8,017 nucleotides of DNA from Peptostreptococcaceae bacterium (GCA_017425305.1 JAFOOW010000035.1:1-8017), one strand, 5' to 3'; counted from the stretch's first letter, positions 1 to 7,301 are shown. The notes: generated by a model from the letters alone, not told the origin. Translations and numbers: made by a program.

Positions 1-4
1 TAAA

Positions 5-130
<126 letters not shown>

Positions 131-152
131 TTTTTTATTTTATAATCAAATG

Positions 153-190
153 GGATAGTAGTCTTTTAAAACTACTATCCTTTTTGTTTT
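153..190 (+). terminator. Intrinsic terminator of the rRNA operon
   Basis: A perfect 10-bp stem, GGATAGTAGT (153-162) with ACTACTATCC (171-180), closes an 8-nt loop and is followed by TTTTTGTTTT (181-190). It lies about 20 nt after the 5S gene and separates the rRNA operon from the EF-G-like gene. The end of its T-tract is shared with the parS-like site at 185-200. Confidence 0.9.
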
Positions 191-200
191 ACGTGAAACA
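185..200. other. parS: parS-like ParB (Spo0J) binding site
   Basis: The 16-mer TGTTTTACGTGAAACA matches the Firmicute parS consensus TGTTNCACGTGAAACA at 14 of the 15 specified positions. The only difference is T for C at position 6, which breaks one pair of the palindrome. parS sites load ParB/Spo0J, which spreads on DNA and recruits SMC for origin segregation; they cluster near oriC. The clpC-radA-disA-yacL neighbourhood and an rRNA operon are commonly origin-proximal in Firmicutes, which fits. The sequence match is seen directly; function in this organism is inferred. Confidence 0.75.
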
Positions 201-215
201 TGTACTATTTATAAT
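188..215 (+). promoter_or_regulatory. Candidate promoter for the EF-G-like gene
   Basis: TTTACG (188-193), 16 nt, then a consensus TATAAT (210-215). The -35 match is only 4 of 6 and overlaps the rRNA terminator tail and the parS-like site, so the call is weak. It would give a 5' untranslated region of about 80 nt. The rest of 216-300 is AT-rich; a TTGATT at 244-249 has no well-spaced -10 partner. Confidence 0.3.
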
Positions 216-300
216 TTCCACTACATAAAAAATACCACTCATATTGATTTATGTCCTAAGCATATAAATTATTAAAATAATATAAGGTAGGTGCTTAATT

Positions 301-2235
301 ATGAAGGTATATGATAGTAACATGTTAAGAAATATCTCTATATTAGGTCATAGTGGATGTGGAAAGACTAACTTAATTGAAGCTATAGCTTATACTACTA
401 AGCTTACTAATAAAATACCTAAGCTATCAGATAAAGTTAATATGACTTATAATATGAGTCTAACACCTGTAGAGTATAATGGTTATAAATTTAACTTATT
501 AGATACACCAGGATATTTTGACTTTAATGGAGAAGTTATATCCACTATGATGGCAAGTGATGCAGCAGTAATTGTTTTAGATGCAACTACTAGCATTCAA
601 GTAGGAACAGAAAAATCTTTTGAATTAACAGGAGAATCTATACCTAAACTTATATTTATCAATAAAATAGATAGTGAAAAAGCTAACTATAAAGAACTTA
701 TAGAAGAGTTAAGAGAGAAATATAGTAATAAAATAGTACCTATGTATATACCTATTTATGAAGGAGATAAATTTAAAGCAATACATAATATTTTAAATGA
801 TACATCTAATTTATCTGCTGAATTTGAAGAAGAAGCACAAAATACTAAAGCAATGCTTATGGAACTTATAGCGGAAACAGATGATGAACTTTTAGATAAA
901 TATTTTAGTGGAGAAGAATTAACTAAAGAAGAGATACAAAAAGGAATAACGATAGGAATACAAAATGGAGACATAATACCTGTTATATGTGGATCTACTA
1001 TAAGTAATATAGGAAGTGAAGAAATTTTAAGTATAATAGGAGATTTCTTAGAGCCTAAGTATACTGATAATAATAAAGATTTTAAAGGCATAGTATTTAA
1101 AACTATGGTGGACCCTTTCATAGGTAAAATGTCTTATATCAAAGTACTTGAAGGTAAAGTAACTAAGGATATAGATTTATACAACTTAACTAAAACATGC
1201 AAAGAAAAAATATATAATATATATACATCTAAAAATAATGAGTTAGTAGAGCTTAAAGAGGCTAATGCTGGTGATATAATAGTTGTAACTAAAGTAAATT
1301 CACTTCAAACAGGAGATACAATATCTATAAATCAAAATAATAAAATTACTGAAACTATAAATCTACCTAAACCACAAATATATTATTCTATAAAATCTAA
1401 GAATAAGGGTGATGAAGATAAAATAAGCTTAGCTCTAAATAAAATATCTGAAGAAGATCCTACTATAGTTTGGTATAGAAATTCAGAAACTAAACAAGTT
1501 TTAATTGGTGGTCAAGGAGAGCTTCATATAAATATAGCTAAAAATAAGATGAAAGAAAAATTTGGAGCAGATGTAGATTTATCAGATTTAAAAGTAGCAT
1601 ATAGAGAAACTATAAAGTCTAAATCAGATGTTCAAGGAAAACATAAAAAACAATCTGGTGGCCATGGACAATATGGAGATGTAAAGATTAGATTTGAAAG
1701 ATGTGAAGAAGATTTTATTTTTGAAGAAGATATATTCGGAGGATCTGTTCCTAAACAATATATACCAGCAGTAGAAAAAGGTATAAAAGATGCTATGGTA
1801 AAAGGAGTGCTTGCAGGATATCCAGTTACCAATATAAAAGCTACTTTATATGATGGATCATATCATGATGTTGATTCTTCAGAAATGGCATTTAAATTAG
1901 CAGCAAATATAGCTTTTAAGAAAGGTATGGAGCAAGCACAACCTATATTATTAGAACCTATAATGAAGTTAACTATTACAGTTCCAGAAGAATACATGGG
2001 AGATGTAATGGGAGATATAAATAAAAAGAGAGGTAAAATACTTGGAATGGAGCCAACAGATAATGGAAAGCAAGTAATATATGCTCAAGCTCCTCAAGCA
2101 GAAACATTTAAATATGCAATAGATTTAAGAGCAATGACTCAAGGCAGAGGTAATTTTGAAATGGAATTAGAAAAATATGAAGAAGTTCCTCAAAACTTAG
2201 CTCAAAAGATAATAATGGACTTAAAAGATAATTAG
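301..2235 (+). CDS. EF-G-like translational GTPase (second EF-G paralogue type)
   Basis: A 644-residue cytoplasmic GTPase with the full five-domain EF-G architecture. Visible in order: P-loop GHSGCGKT (16-23), G3 DTPGYFDF (68-75), G4 NKID (121-124), G5 CGS (230-232), domain II from about 262, domain III from about 357, domain IV with the conserved SGGHGQYGD loop (452-460), and domain V with GDVMGDINKKRGK near residues 570-585. The sequence best fits the EF-G-like paralogue subfamily rather than the main EF-G of the str operon, and not Tet(M)-type protection proteins. The exact role of this subfamily is unsettled; ribosome binding is inferred. It is shorter than the usual 680-690 residues, partly because switch I is compressed. 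The segment from the P-loop Lys22 to the presumed Mg-binding Thr49 spans 27 residues, against nearly 40 in canonical EF-G. G3 carries Tyr where canonical EF-G has catalytic His. Start: ATG with AAGGTAGGTG (284-293), 7 nt upstream. It appears monocistronic, with its own terminator. Confidence 0.9.
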   Translation: MKVYDSNMLRNISILGHSGCGKTNLIEAIAYTTKLTNKIPKLSDKVNMTYNMSLTPVEYNGYKFNLLDTPGYFDFNGEVISTMMASDAAVIVLDATTSIQVGTEKSFELTGESIPKLIFINKIDSEKANYKELIEELREKYSNKIVPMYIPIYEGDKFKAIHNILNDTSNLSAEFEEEAQNTKAMLMELIAETDDELLDKYFSGEELTKEEIQKGITIGIQNGDIIPVICGSTISNIGSEEILSIIGDFLEPKYTDNNKDFKGIVFKTMVDPFIGKMSYIKVLEGKVTKDIDLYNLTKTCKEKIYNIYTSKNNELVELKEANAGDIIVVTKVNSLQTGDTISINQNNKITETINLPKPQIYYSIKSKNKGDEDKISLALNKISEEDPTIVWYRNSETKQVLIGGQGELHINIAKNKMKEKFGADVDLSDLKVAYRETIKSKSDVQGKHKKQSGGHGQYGDVKIRFERCEEDFIFEEDIFGGSVPKQYIPAVEKGIKDAMVKGVLAGYPVTNIKATLYDGSYHDVDSSEMAFKLAANIAFKKGMEQAQPILLEPIMKLTITVPEEYMGDVMGDINKKRGKILGMEPTDNGKQVIYAQAPQAETFKYAIDLRAMTQGRGNFEMELEKYEEVPQNLAQKIIMDLKDN

Positions 2236-2240
2236 AATCT

Positions 2241-2277
2241 AAAAGATTCTAGGTATATACCTAGAGTCTTTTATTTT
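2241..2277 (+). terminator. Intrinsic terminator after the EF-G-like gene
   Basis: A 14-bp stem (2241-2254 with 2259-2272, one G-U pair) closes an ATAT loop and ends in TTATTTT. It begins 6 nt after the stop codon and separates this gene from clpC. A shorter hairpin at 2234-2250 competes for the same 5' arm. Confidence 0.88.
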
Positions 2278-2290
2278 AAACATATAGAAC

Positions 2291-2318
2291 TTTAAATATT
2301 ATAGATGCATAGTATTAT
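2291..2318 (+). promoter_or_regulatory. Candidate sigma-A promoter for clpC
   Basis: TTTAAA (2291-2296), 16 nt, TATTAT (2313-2318). The -10 matches 5 of 6 consensus bases and the -35 4 of 6. It sits between the upstream terminator and the clpC ribosome binding site, where a promoter is required if clpC is its own unit. No CtsR heptad repeat (GGTCAAA tandem) and no CIRCE element is visible in 2236-2362. Confidence 0.4.
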
Positions 2319-2362
2319 TATAAAAAACATTCAAGTAGGGCTAAAAATCAAGGGGTGAGAGT

Positions 2363-4666
2363 ATGTATTTTAGTAGACTTACTGATAGAGCAAAAAAAGC
2401 TATAGATTTAGCTATAGATTCTGCCAAGGAATTAGGCCATGATATTATGGGTAGTGAACATATATTGTTAGGACTTATTAAAGAGAAGGATGGTATAGCT
2501 GCAAAAGCATTGATAGATTTAGGCATAACGGAAAATATAATAACAGAAGCTATAATAGAAATAGAAGGAAAAGAAGATAAAAAAGTAGATGAAATATTAA
2601 TAAGTCCTAGAGGTAAGAAAATTTTAGAACTATCAACTATTATTGCTAATAAAGTAGATAGTATATATATAGGAACAGAGCATATACTTCTTGCTATTAT
2701 TGAAGAAGGTGAAAGTGTAGCATATAGAATATTATATGGAAAAAGAGTAGATGAAAAACTGTTAGGTCAATCAATAATAGATTTAATAGGTATTAATTAT
2801 AAATCAAATAAAGAAGTCGATAAAAAAGAAATTCAAGAATACAAAAAGAAAGTTAAGTTAAATGTACCTACTTTAAATAAGTATGGTAAGAATTTAACTC
2901 AATATAATATGGATGATAAAATAGACCCTGTTATAGGTAGAGAAAAGGAAATACAAAGAATTATCCAAATACTCAGTAGAAGAACAAAAAATAATCCTAT
3001 TTTAATAGGAGATCCTGGAGTAGGAAAAACTGCTATAGCAGAAGGTTTAGCTGCTAAAATAGAATCTGATGATGTACCAGAGTCTTTAAAGGGAAGAGTA
3101 TTATATACGTTAGATATAGGTTCTATGTTAGCTGGAGCAAAATATAGAGGTGAGTTTGAAGAAAGAATAACAAAGGTTATAAATGAGGTAGTTGATAATC
3201 CAGAAGTACTGTTATTTATAGATGAAATACACACTATTGTTGGTGCTGGAGCTACAGGGGAAAATACGATGGATGCATCGAATATATTAAAACCAGCTTT
3301 ATCAAGAGGTGATATACAAATTGTTGGAGCAACAACTATAGATGAATATAGAAAACATATAGAGAAAGATACAGCATTAGAAAGAAGATTGCAACCAATT
3401 TTAGTAGAAGAGCCTACAAAAGAAGATACTCTTAGAATATTACTAGGATTAAGAGAAAAATATGAACAACATCATAATGTAAGTATAACTGATGATGCGT
3501 TAAAATCATCAATAGAATTATCAAGTAGATATATAACAGATAGATACTTACCAGATAAAGCTATAGATGTAATAGACGAAGCAGCATCTAGAGTAAGAAT
3601 AAAATGTACAAATAATTATAAAGACTATAGAGTAGTAAATAGTGAAGTGATAGCTGAAGTAGTAGGGCTATGGACTGGAATTCCTGTTAGCAAAATATTA
3701 AAAGATGAAGCAGATAAACTACTTAAATTAGAAGAAATACTACATGCTAGAGTTGTTGGTCAAGACCAAGCAGTAAAATCTATAGCTAAAGCAATAAGAC
3801 GTTCAAGAGCAGGATTAAAAGACCCTAGCAGACCTATAGGTTCATTTTTATTCTTAGGACCTACAGGAGTAGGTAAAACAGAGTTATCAAAAGCATTAGC
3901 AGAATTTCAATTTGGAGATGAAAATCAAATAATAAGAATAGATATGTCGGAGTATATGGAAAAACATTCAGTATCAAGATTAATAGGTTCTCCTCCAGGA
4001 TATGTAGGTCATGATGAGGGTGGTCAATTAACAGAGAGAGTAAAAAGAAATCCTTATTCAGTCATATTATTTGATGAAATCGAAAAAGCACATAATGATG
4101 TTTTTAATATATTATTACAAATATTAGATGATGGAAGACTAACAGATTCTAAAGGAAGAACTGTAGATTTTAAAAATACAATAATAATTATGACATCAAA
4201 TCTTGGAGCAACAAAAACTACTAAACAAAAGAACTTAGGATTTAGTAAAAACATATCTATAGATGATATAGAAAAAACTAATTATGAAAAAATGAGAGAT
4301 AATATAATGCTTGAATTAAAGAATAACTTCAAACCAGAGTTCTTAAATAGAATAGATGACACTATAGTATTCCATTCTTTAAATCATGAAAATTTATCTG
4401 AAATAGTAAAAATTCTATCAAAGAGATTAATAGAAAGACTAAAGGCAATGAATATAGATTTAGATATAAGTGATGAAGCAACTATATTTATATCTGAAGT
4501 TGGTCTTGAATTAGAATATGGAGCTAGACCTTTAAAGAGAGCTATACAAAAAGAACTAGAAGATACTTTATCAGAAGAAATACTAAGAGGTAATATAAAG
4601 AGTGGAGATTGTATAGTTGCTAAGGTTAAAGATAGAAAAATAATATTTGAAAAAATTAATAATTAA
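2363..4666 (+). CDS. clpC: ClpC-type AAA+ unfoldase lacking the M-domain
   Basis: This is an ATP-dependent unfoldase that feeds substrates to the ClpP protease in the cytoplasm; 767 residues against about 810-820 for typical ClpC. The N-domain (1-143) holds two Clp-N repeats that align without gaps to B. subtilis ClpC, including Glu32 and Glu106, the phosphoarginine-binding residues. D1 has Walker A GDPGVGKT (216-223) and Walker B LLFIDE (283-288). D2 has Walker A GPTGVGKT (499-506) and Walker B Asp571-Glu572. The ClpP-docking tripeptide LGF is at 625-627, and GARPLKR of the sensor-2 region lies near the C-terminus. Between SRVRIK (409-414) and EVIAEVVGLWTG (428-439) there is only a short linker where B. 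subtilis ClpC has the roughly 64-residue segment carrying the coiled-coil M-domain. The reading frame is intact, so this is a clean absence. N-domain and overall sequence favour ClpC over ClpA, ClpB or ClpE. Start: ATG with GGGGTGA (2352-2358). ctsR-mcsA-mcsB are not upstream. Confidence 0.95.
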   Translation: MYFSRLTDRAKKAIDLAIDSAKELGHDIMGSEHILLGLIKEKDGIAAKALIDLGITENIITEAIIEIEGKEDKKVDEILISPRGKKILELSTIIANKVDSIYIGTEHILLAIIEEGESVAYRILYGKRVDEKLLGQSIIDLIGINYKSNKEVDKKEIQEYKKKVKLNVPTLNKYGKNLTQYNMDDKIDPVIGREKEIQRIIQILSRRTKNNPILIGDPGVGKTAIAEGLAAKIESDDVPESLKGRVLYTLDIGSMLAGAKYRGEFEERITKVINEVVDNPEVLLFIDEIHTIVGAGATGENTMDASNILKPALSRGDIQIVGATTIDEYRKHIEKDTALERRLQPILVEEPTKEDTLRILLGLREKYEQHHNVSITDDALKSSIELSSRYITDRYLPDKAIDVIDEAASRVRIKCTNNYKDYRVVNSEVIAEVVGLWTGIPVSKILKDEADKLLKLEEILHARVVGQDQAVKSIAKAIRRSRAGLKDPSRPIGSFLFLGPTGVGKTELSKALAEFQFGDENQIIRIDMSEYMEKHSVSRLIGSPPGYVGHDEGGQLTERVKRNPYSVILFDEIEKAHNDVFNILLQILDDGRLTDSKGRTVDFKNTIIIMTSNLGATKTTKQKNLGFSKNISIDDIEKTNYEKMRDNIMLELKNNFKPEFLNRIDDTIVFHSLNHENLSEIVKILSKRLIERLKAMNIDLDISDEATIFISEVGLELEYGARPLKRAIQKELEDTLSEEILRGNIKSGDCIVAKVKDRKIIFEKINN

Positions 4667-4676
4667 TATTAATTTC

Positions 4677-4708
4677 AAAAGGAGTTTATATAAACTCCTT
4701 TTTATTTT
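4677..4708 (+). terminator. Intrinsic terminator after clpC
   Basis: A 26-bp perfect palindrome (4677-4702) with core GGAGTTTAT/ATAAACTCC runs into TTTATTTT. It starts 10 nt after the clpC stop. It should end clpC transcripts and uncouple clpC from radA, unlike the B. subtilis operon where they are co-transcribed. Confidence 0.9.
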
Positions 4709-4761
4709 CATATTCATATTATATATTTAAGTATAGTTACTAATTTATAAAGTCAACATAA

Positions 4762-4789
4762 TTAACATATTAATTAACTTATATGTTAA
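4762..4789. repeat. Perfect 9-bp inverted repeat upstream of radA, possible operator
   Basis: TTAACATAT (4762-4770) and ATATGTTAA (4781-4789) are exact reverse complements separated by 10 nt. Half-site centres are 19 bp apart, about two helical turns, as expected for a dimeric DNA-binding protein. The spacer holds the candidate radA -35. No T-tract follows, so it is not a terminator. It does not match a LexA (GAAC-N4-GTTC), CtsR or CIRCE operator. The regulator is unknown, and AT richness makes chance repeats more likely. Confidence 0.45.
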
Positions 4790-4804
4790 AATTATTTATA
4801 TAAT
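4774..4804 (+). promoter_or_regulatory. Candidate promoter for radA-disA
   Basis: A consensus TATAAT lies at 4799-4804 (the overlapping TATATA at 4797-4802 is an alternative). TTAACT at 4774-4779 is the best -35, 17 nt from TATATA or 19 nt from TATAAT. Transcription would start around 4811, leaving a short leader before the ribosome binding site at 4817. The -35 is weak, so the exact pairing is uncertain. Confidence 0.45.
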
Positions 4805-4816
4805 ATAAATGTGCGT

Positions 4817-4825
4817 AAGGGTGAT
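4817..4825 (+). promoter_or_regulatory. Ribosome binding site that sets the radA start
   Basis: AAGGGTGAT lies 6-8 nt before ATG 4832. It sits inside the reading frame that would open at GTG 4811, which itself has no purine-rich site before it. This decides for the ATG at 4832. Confidence 0.8.
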
Positions 4826-4831
4826 TTTATA

Positions 4832-6214
4832 ATGGCAAAGATAAAGACTAAATATGTATGTCAAGAATGTGGATATGAAAATAGTAAATGGTTAGGTAAG
4901 TGTCCGGAGTGTAATAAGTGGAATAGCTTTGTAGAAGAAATAGAAGATAGAAGTGCAAAAGCTAAGAAAGAAGTATTTGTTATAGAAAAATCTGGATCAA
5001 GGCCATTAAGTATAAACTCAATAGAAACAATAAAAGAACAAAGATTCTCAACTTGTATAAATGAATTAGATAGAGTTTTAGGTGGAGGAGTAGTTAAAGG
5101 TTCATTAGTTCTAGTTGGAGGAGATCCTGGTATTGGTAAATCTACTTTATTAATTCAAGTATCTAGTAATGTTGCTAATAGTGGGAAGAAAGTTTTATAT
5201 ATATCAGGAGAAGAATCTGCTTCTCAAATAAAAATGAGAGCTCAAAGATTAGGTATACAATCAGATAGTTTATATATATTTGCAGAAAATAATCTTGGAA
5301 TAATAGAAGGCTATTTAGAAACTATAAATCCAGACTTAATAATAGTGGACTCAATACAAACTGTATTTAGTCCAGATATAGCTTCTGCACCAGGTACAGT
5401 TAGCCAAATAAAAGAAGGTACATCAAGGTTTATGAAAATTTCTAAAAAAATGGGTATATCAACCTTTGTAGTTGGACATGTAACTAAGGAAGGTTCTTTA
5501 GCTGGACCTAAGCTTCTAGAACATATGGTAGATACAGTTCTTTATTTCGAAGGAGAAAGATTTAATACTTATAGATTAGTAAGGGCTGTAAAAAATAGAT
5601 TTGGTTCTACTAATGAGCTAGGTGTTTTTGAAATGAGAGAATTAGGTTTGGTAGAATTAGAAAATCCATCAAAAATATTAATAGGGGAAAGACCGAAAGA
5701 TGTTTCAGGTTCTGTAGTAATATCTACAGTTGAAGGAACAAGACCAATGTTATTAGAATTACAAGCATTAGTTTCGCCAACAAGCTTTGGTATACCAAAA
5801 AGAACTGCAACAGGAGTAGACTATAATAGAGTGTCATTATTAATGGCTGTACTAGAAAAACGTGTAGGTATGCAGATTCAAAATCAAGATGTATATATAA
5901 ATGTTGTTGGAGGTATGAAGGTAAATGAACCTTCTGTAGACTTAGGTATAATAATGGCTATAGCTTCAAGCTTTAGAAATATACCTATAGATGAAAAACT
6001 AGCTATTACAGGAGAGGTAGGATTAACAGGAGAGATAAGAGCTGTTAGTTTTATAGAAAAGAGAATAGCAGAATGCAAGAAGCTAGGATTTACAAAGATA
6101 GTTATACCAAAGAGCAATTATGATGCAATAAAAGATAATATAAAAGGTATAGAAATATATCCAGTAGATAGTGTAAGACAAGCTATAAATATAATATTAG
6201 GGGGGAATAGATAA
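4832..6214 (+). CDS. radA: DNA repair protein RadA (Sms), branch-migration ATPase
   Basis: RadA is a RecA-like hexameric ATPase that drives branch migration of recombination intermediates with RecA; in B. subtilis it also interacts with and inhibits DisA. The product is 460 residues, the usual family length. The N-terminus has a four-cysteine zinc finger (Cys10, Cys13, Cys24, Cys27). The RecA-like core carries Walker A GDPGIGKST (97-105), Walker B ending at Asp173 and the RadA signature KNRFGS (254-259). The C-terminal part from about 285 is the Lon-protease-like domain, including VGGMKVNEPSVDLG, which in RadA serves a structural and DNA-binding role. An in-frame GTG at 4811 would add seven residues but lacks its own ribosome binding site. 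It is followed after 2 nt by disA, so the two are probably co-transcribed and translationally coupled. No truncation or missing motif is seen. Confidence 0.97.
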   Translation: MAKIKTKYVCQECGYENSKWLGKCPECNKWNSFVEEIEDRSAKAKKEVFVIEKSGSRPLSINSIETIKEQRFSTCINELDRVLGGGVVKGSLVLVGGDPGIGKSTLLIQVSSNVANSGKKVLYISGEESASQIKMRAQRLGIQSDSLYIFAENNLGIIEGYLETINPDLIIVDSIQTVFSPDIASAPGTVSQIKEGTSRFMKISKKMGISTFVVGHVTKEGSLAGPKLLEHMVDTVLYFEGERFNTYRLVRAVKNRFGSTNELGVFEMRELGLVELENPSKILIGERPKDVSGSVVISTVEGTRPMLLELQALVSPTSFGIPKRTATGVDYNRVSLLMAVLEKRVGMQIQNQDVYINVVGGMKVNEPSVDLGIIMAIASSFRNIPIDEKLAITGEVGLTGEIRAVSFIEKRIAECKKLGFTKIVIPKSNYDAIKDNIKGIEIYPVDSVRQAINIILGGNR

Positions 6215-6216
6215 AG

Positions 6217-7287
6217 ATGGATGATTTTTTCAACAGCAAAAAAGCCCTACAAACCCTTAAGCTAATATCACCAGGAACAGAGCTTAGGTTAGGTATAGAC
6301 CATGTACTAAAAGCTAAGACTGGTGGTCTTATAGTTATTGCTGATAATGAAGATGTTATGAAGATAGTTGATGGAGGGTTTAATATAAATGCAGAGTATA
6401 CACCTGCTTACTTATATGAACTAGCAAAAATGGATGGTGCAATAGTATTAAGCGGAGACATAAAGAAAATACTATATGCTAATGCACAGTTAATACCAGA
6501 TTACTCTATAGTAACTAAAGAAACAGGAACTAGACATAGAACAGCAGAAAGGGTAGCAAAACAAACAGGAGGAATTGTTATAGCAATATCTCAAAGAAGA
6601 AATGTTATAACAGTATATCAAGGTGATAAGAAGTATGTAGTAGAAGATATATCAAAAATATTTACAAAAGCAAATCAAGCTTTACAAACACTAGAAAAGT
6701 ATAAGTCAGTTTTAGACCAAGCTATAATAAGTTTAAATGCCTTAGAGTTCAAAGACTTAGTAACTTTATATGATGTAGTGTTAGTAGTACAAAAAATAGA
6801 GATGGTTATGAGAGTTACGAATATAATCGACAAGTATATAATAGAGTTAGGAGTAGAAGGAACTTTATTAAGTATGCAGGTTGAAGAATTAATGGGTACT
6901 ACTAAGATAGACCAAAATCAAATAATAAAAGATTATCAAAGAAATACTATGACTATAAAAGAGTTCAAGAAGAAAATAAAAGATTTATCTTCAGAAGAAC
7001 TTATAGATTTAACTAATATTGCTAAAATATTAGGCTATAGTGGATTTACTGAGGATATGGATACGCCAGTAAGACCAAATGGATATAGAATACTTAATAA
7101 GATACACAGATTACCGAACAGTATAATAGAAAATTTAGTAAATTACTTTGAAGATTTCCAAGAAATACTAGAAGCAACTATTGAAGACCTAGATGATGTA
7201 GATGGTATAGGAGAAATAAGAGCTAAGTATATAAAGAATGGACTTATAAAAATGCAAGAATTGGTATTGATAGATAGACATATATAA
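6217..7287 (+). CDS. disA: DNA integrity scanning protein DisA, diadenylate cyclase
   Basis: DisA condenses two ATP into c-di-AMP and, as an octamer, scans DNA; branched DNA such as Holliday junctions suppresses its activity, signalling damage and controlling sporulation in B. subtilis. The product is 356 residues, normal for the family. The N-terminal DAC domain (about 1-145) contains both catalytic signatures, DGA (73-75) and RHRTAER (106-112). A helical spine follows (about 150-285). The C-terminus carries a helix-hairpin-helix DNA-binding motif with VDGIG at 328-332. The start ATG lies 2 nt after the radA stop, and its ribosome binding site AGGGGGG (about 6199-6205) is inside the end of radA, so translation is probably coupled. 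All catalytic residues that I can place are present, so an active enzyme is expected. Confidence 0.97.
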   Translation: MDDFFNSKKALQTLKLISPGTELRLGIDHVLKAKTGGLIVIADNEDVMKIVDGGFNINAEYTPAYLYELAKMDGAIVLSGDIKKILYANAQLIPDYSIVTKETGTRHRTAERVAKQTGGIVIAISQRRNVITVYQGDKKYVVEDISKIFTKANQALQTLEKYKSVLDQAIISLNALEFKDLVTLYDVVLVVQKIEMVMRVTNIIDKYIIELGVEGTLLSMQVEELMGTTKIDQNQIIKDYQRNTMTIKEFKKKIKDLSSEELIDLTNIAKILGYSGFTEDMDTPVRPNGYRILNKIHRLPNSIIENLVNYFEDFQEILEATIEDLDDVDGIGEIRAKYIKNGLIKMQELVLIDRHI

Positions 7288-7301
7288 AATTACAAAGAAA
7301 T

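Noticed and set aside
141..146. TATAAT between the 5S gene and its terminator
   Set aside because: No acceptable -35 lies 16-18 nt upstream (that stretch is 5S sequence), and any transcript would meet the terminator at once.
257..297. TAAGCA/TGCTTA inverted repeat enclosing the ribosome binding site of the EF-G-like gene, with an AT-only hairpin inside
   Set aside because: Only 6 bp with a 29-nt AT-rich loop; too weak to call a riboswitch or leader structure, and it does not pair the ribosome binding site itself.
756..1121. Antisense open reading frame inside the EF-G-like gene
   Set aside because: It is a shadow of a well-supported gene, with a low-complexity Ser/Ile-rich product and no family resemblance. 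The same applies to the other minus-strand frames within the coding genes.
301..2235. Tet(M)-type ribosomal protection protein
   Set aside because: The P-loop GHSGCGKT, the G3 DTPGYFDF and the domain IV sequence fit EF-G-like paralogues rather than Tet proteins, which keep canonical DAGKT and DTPGH motifs.
2363..4666. Frameshift or assembly error explaining the short ClpC
   Set aside because: The frame is continuous and the flanking sequences join smoothly at the D1-D2 boundary, as in ClpA. An in-frame artefact remains possible but nothing in the sequence suggests it.
4811..4831. GTG start that would extend RadA by seven residues
   Set aside because: No ribosome binding site precedes it and the strong site at 4817-4825 would lie inside the extension. 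The RadA family N-terminus begins close to the ATG at 4832.
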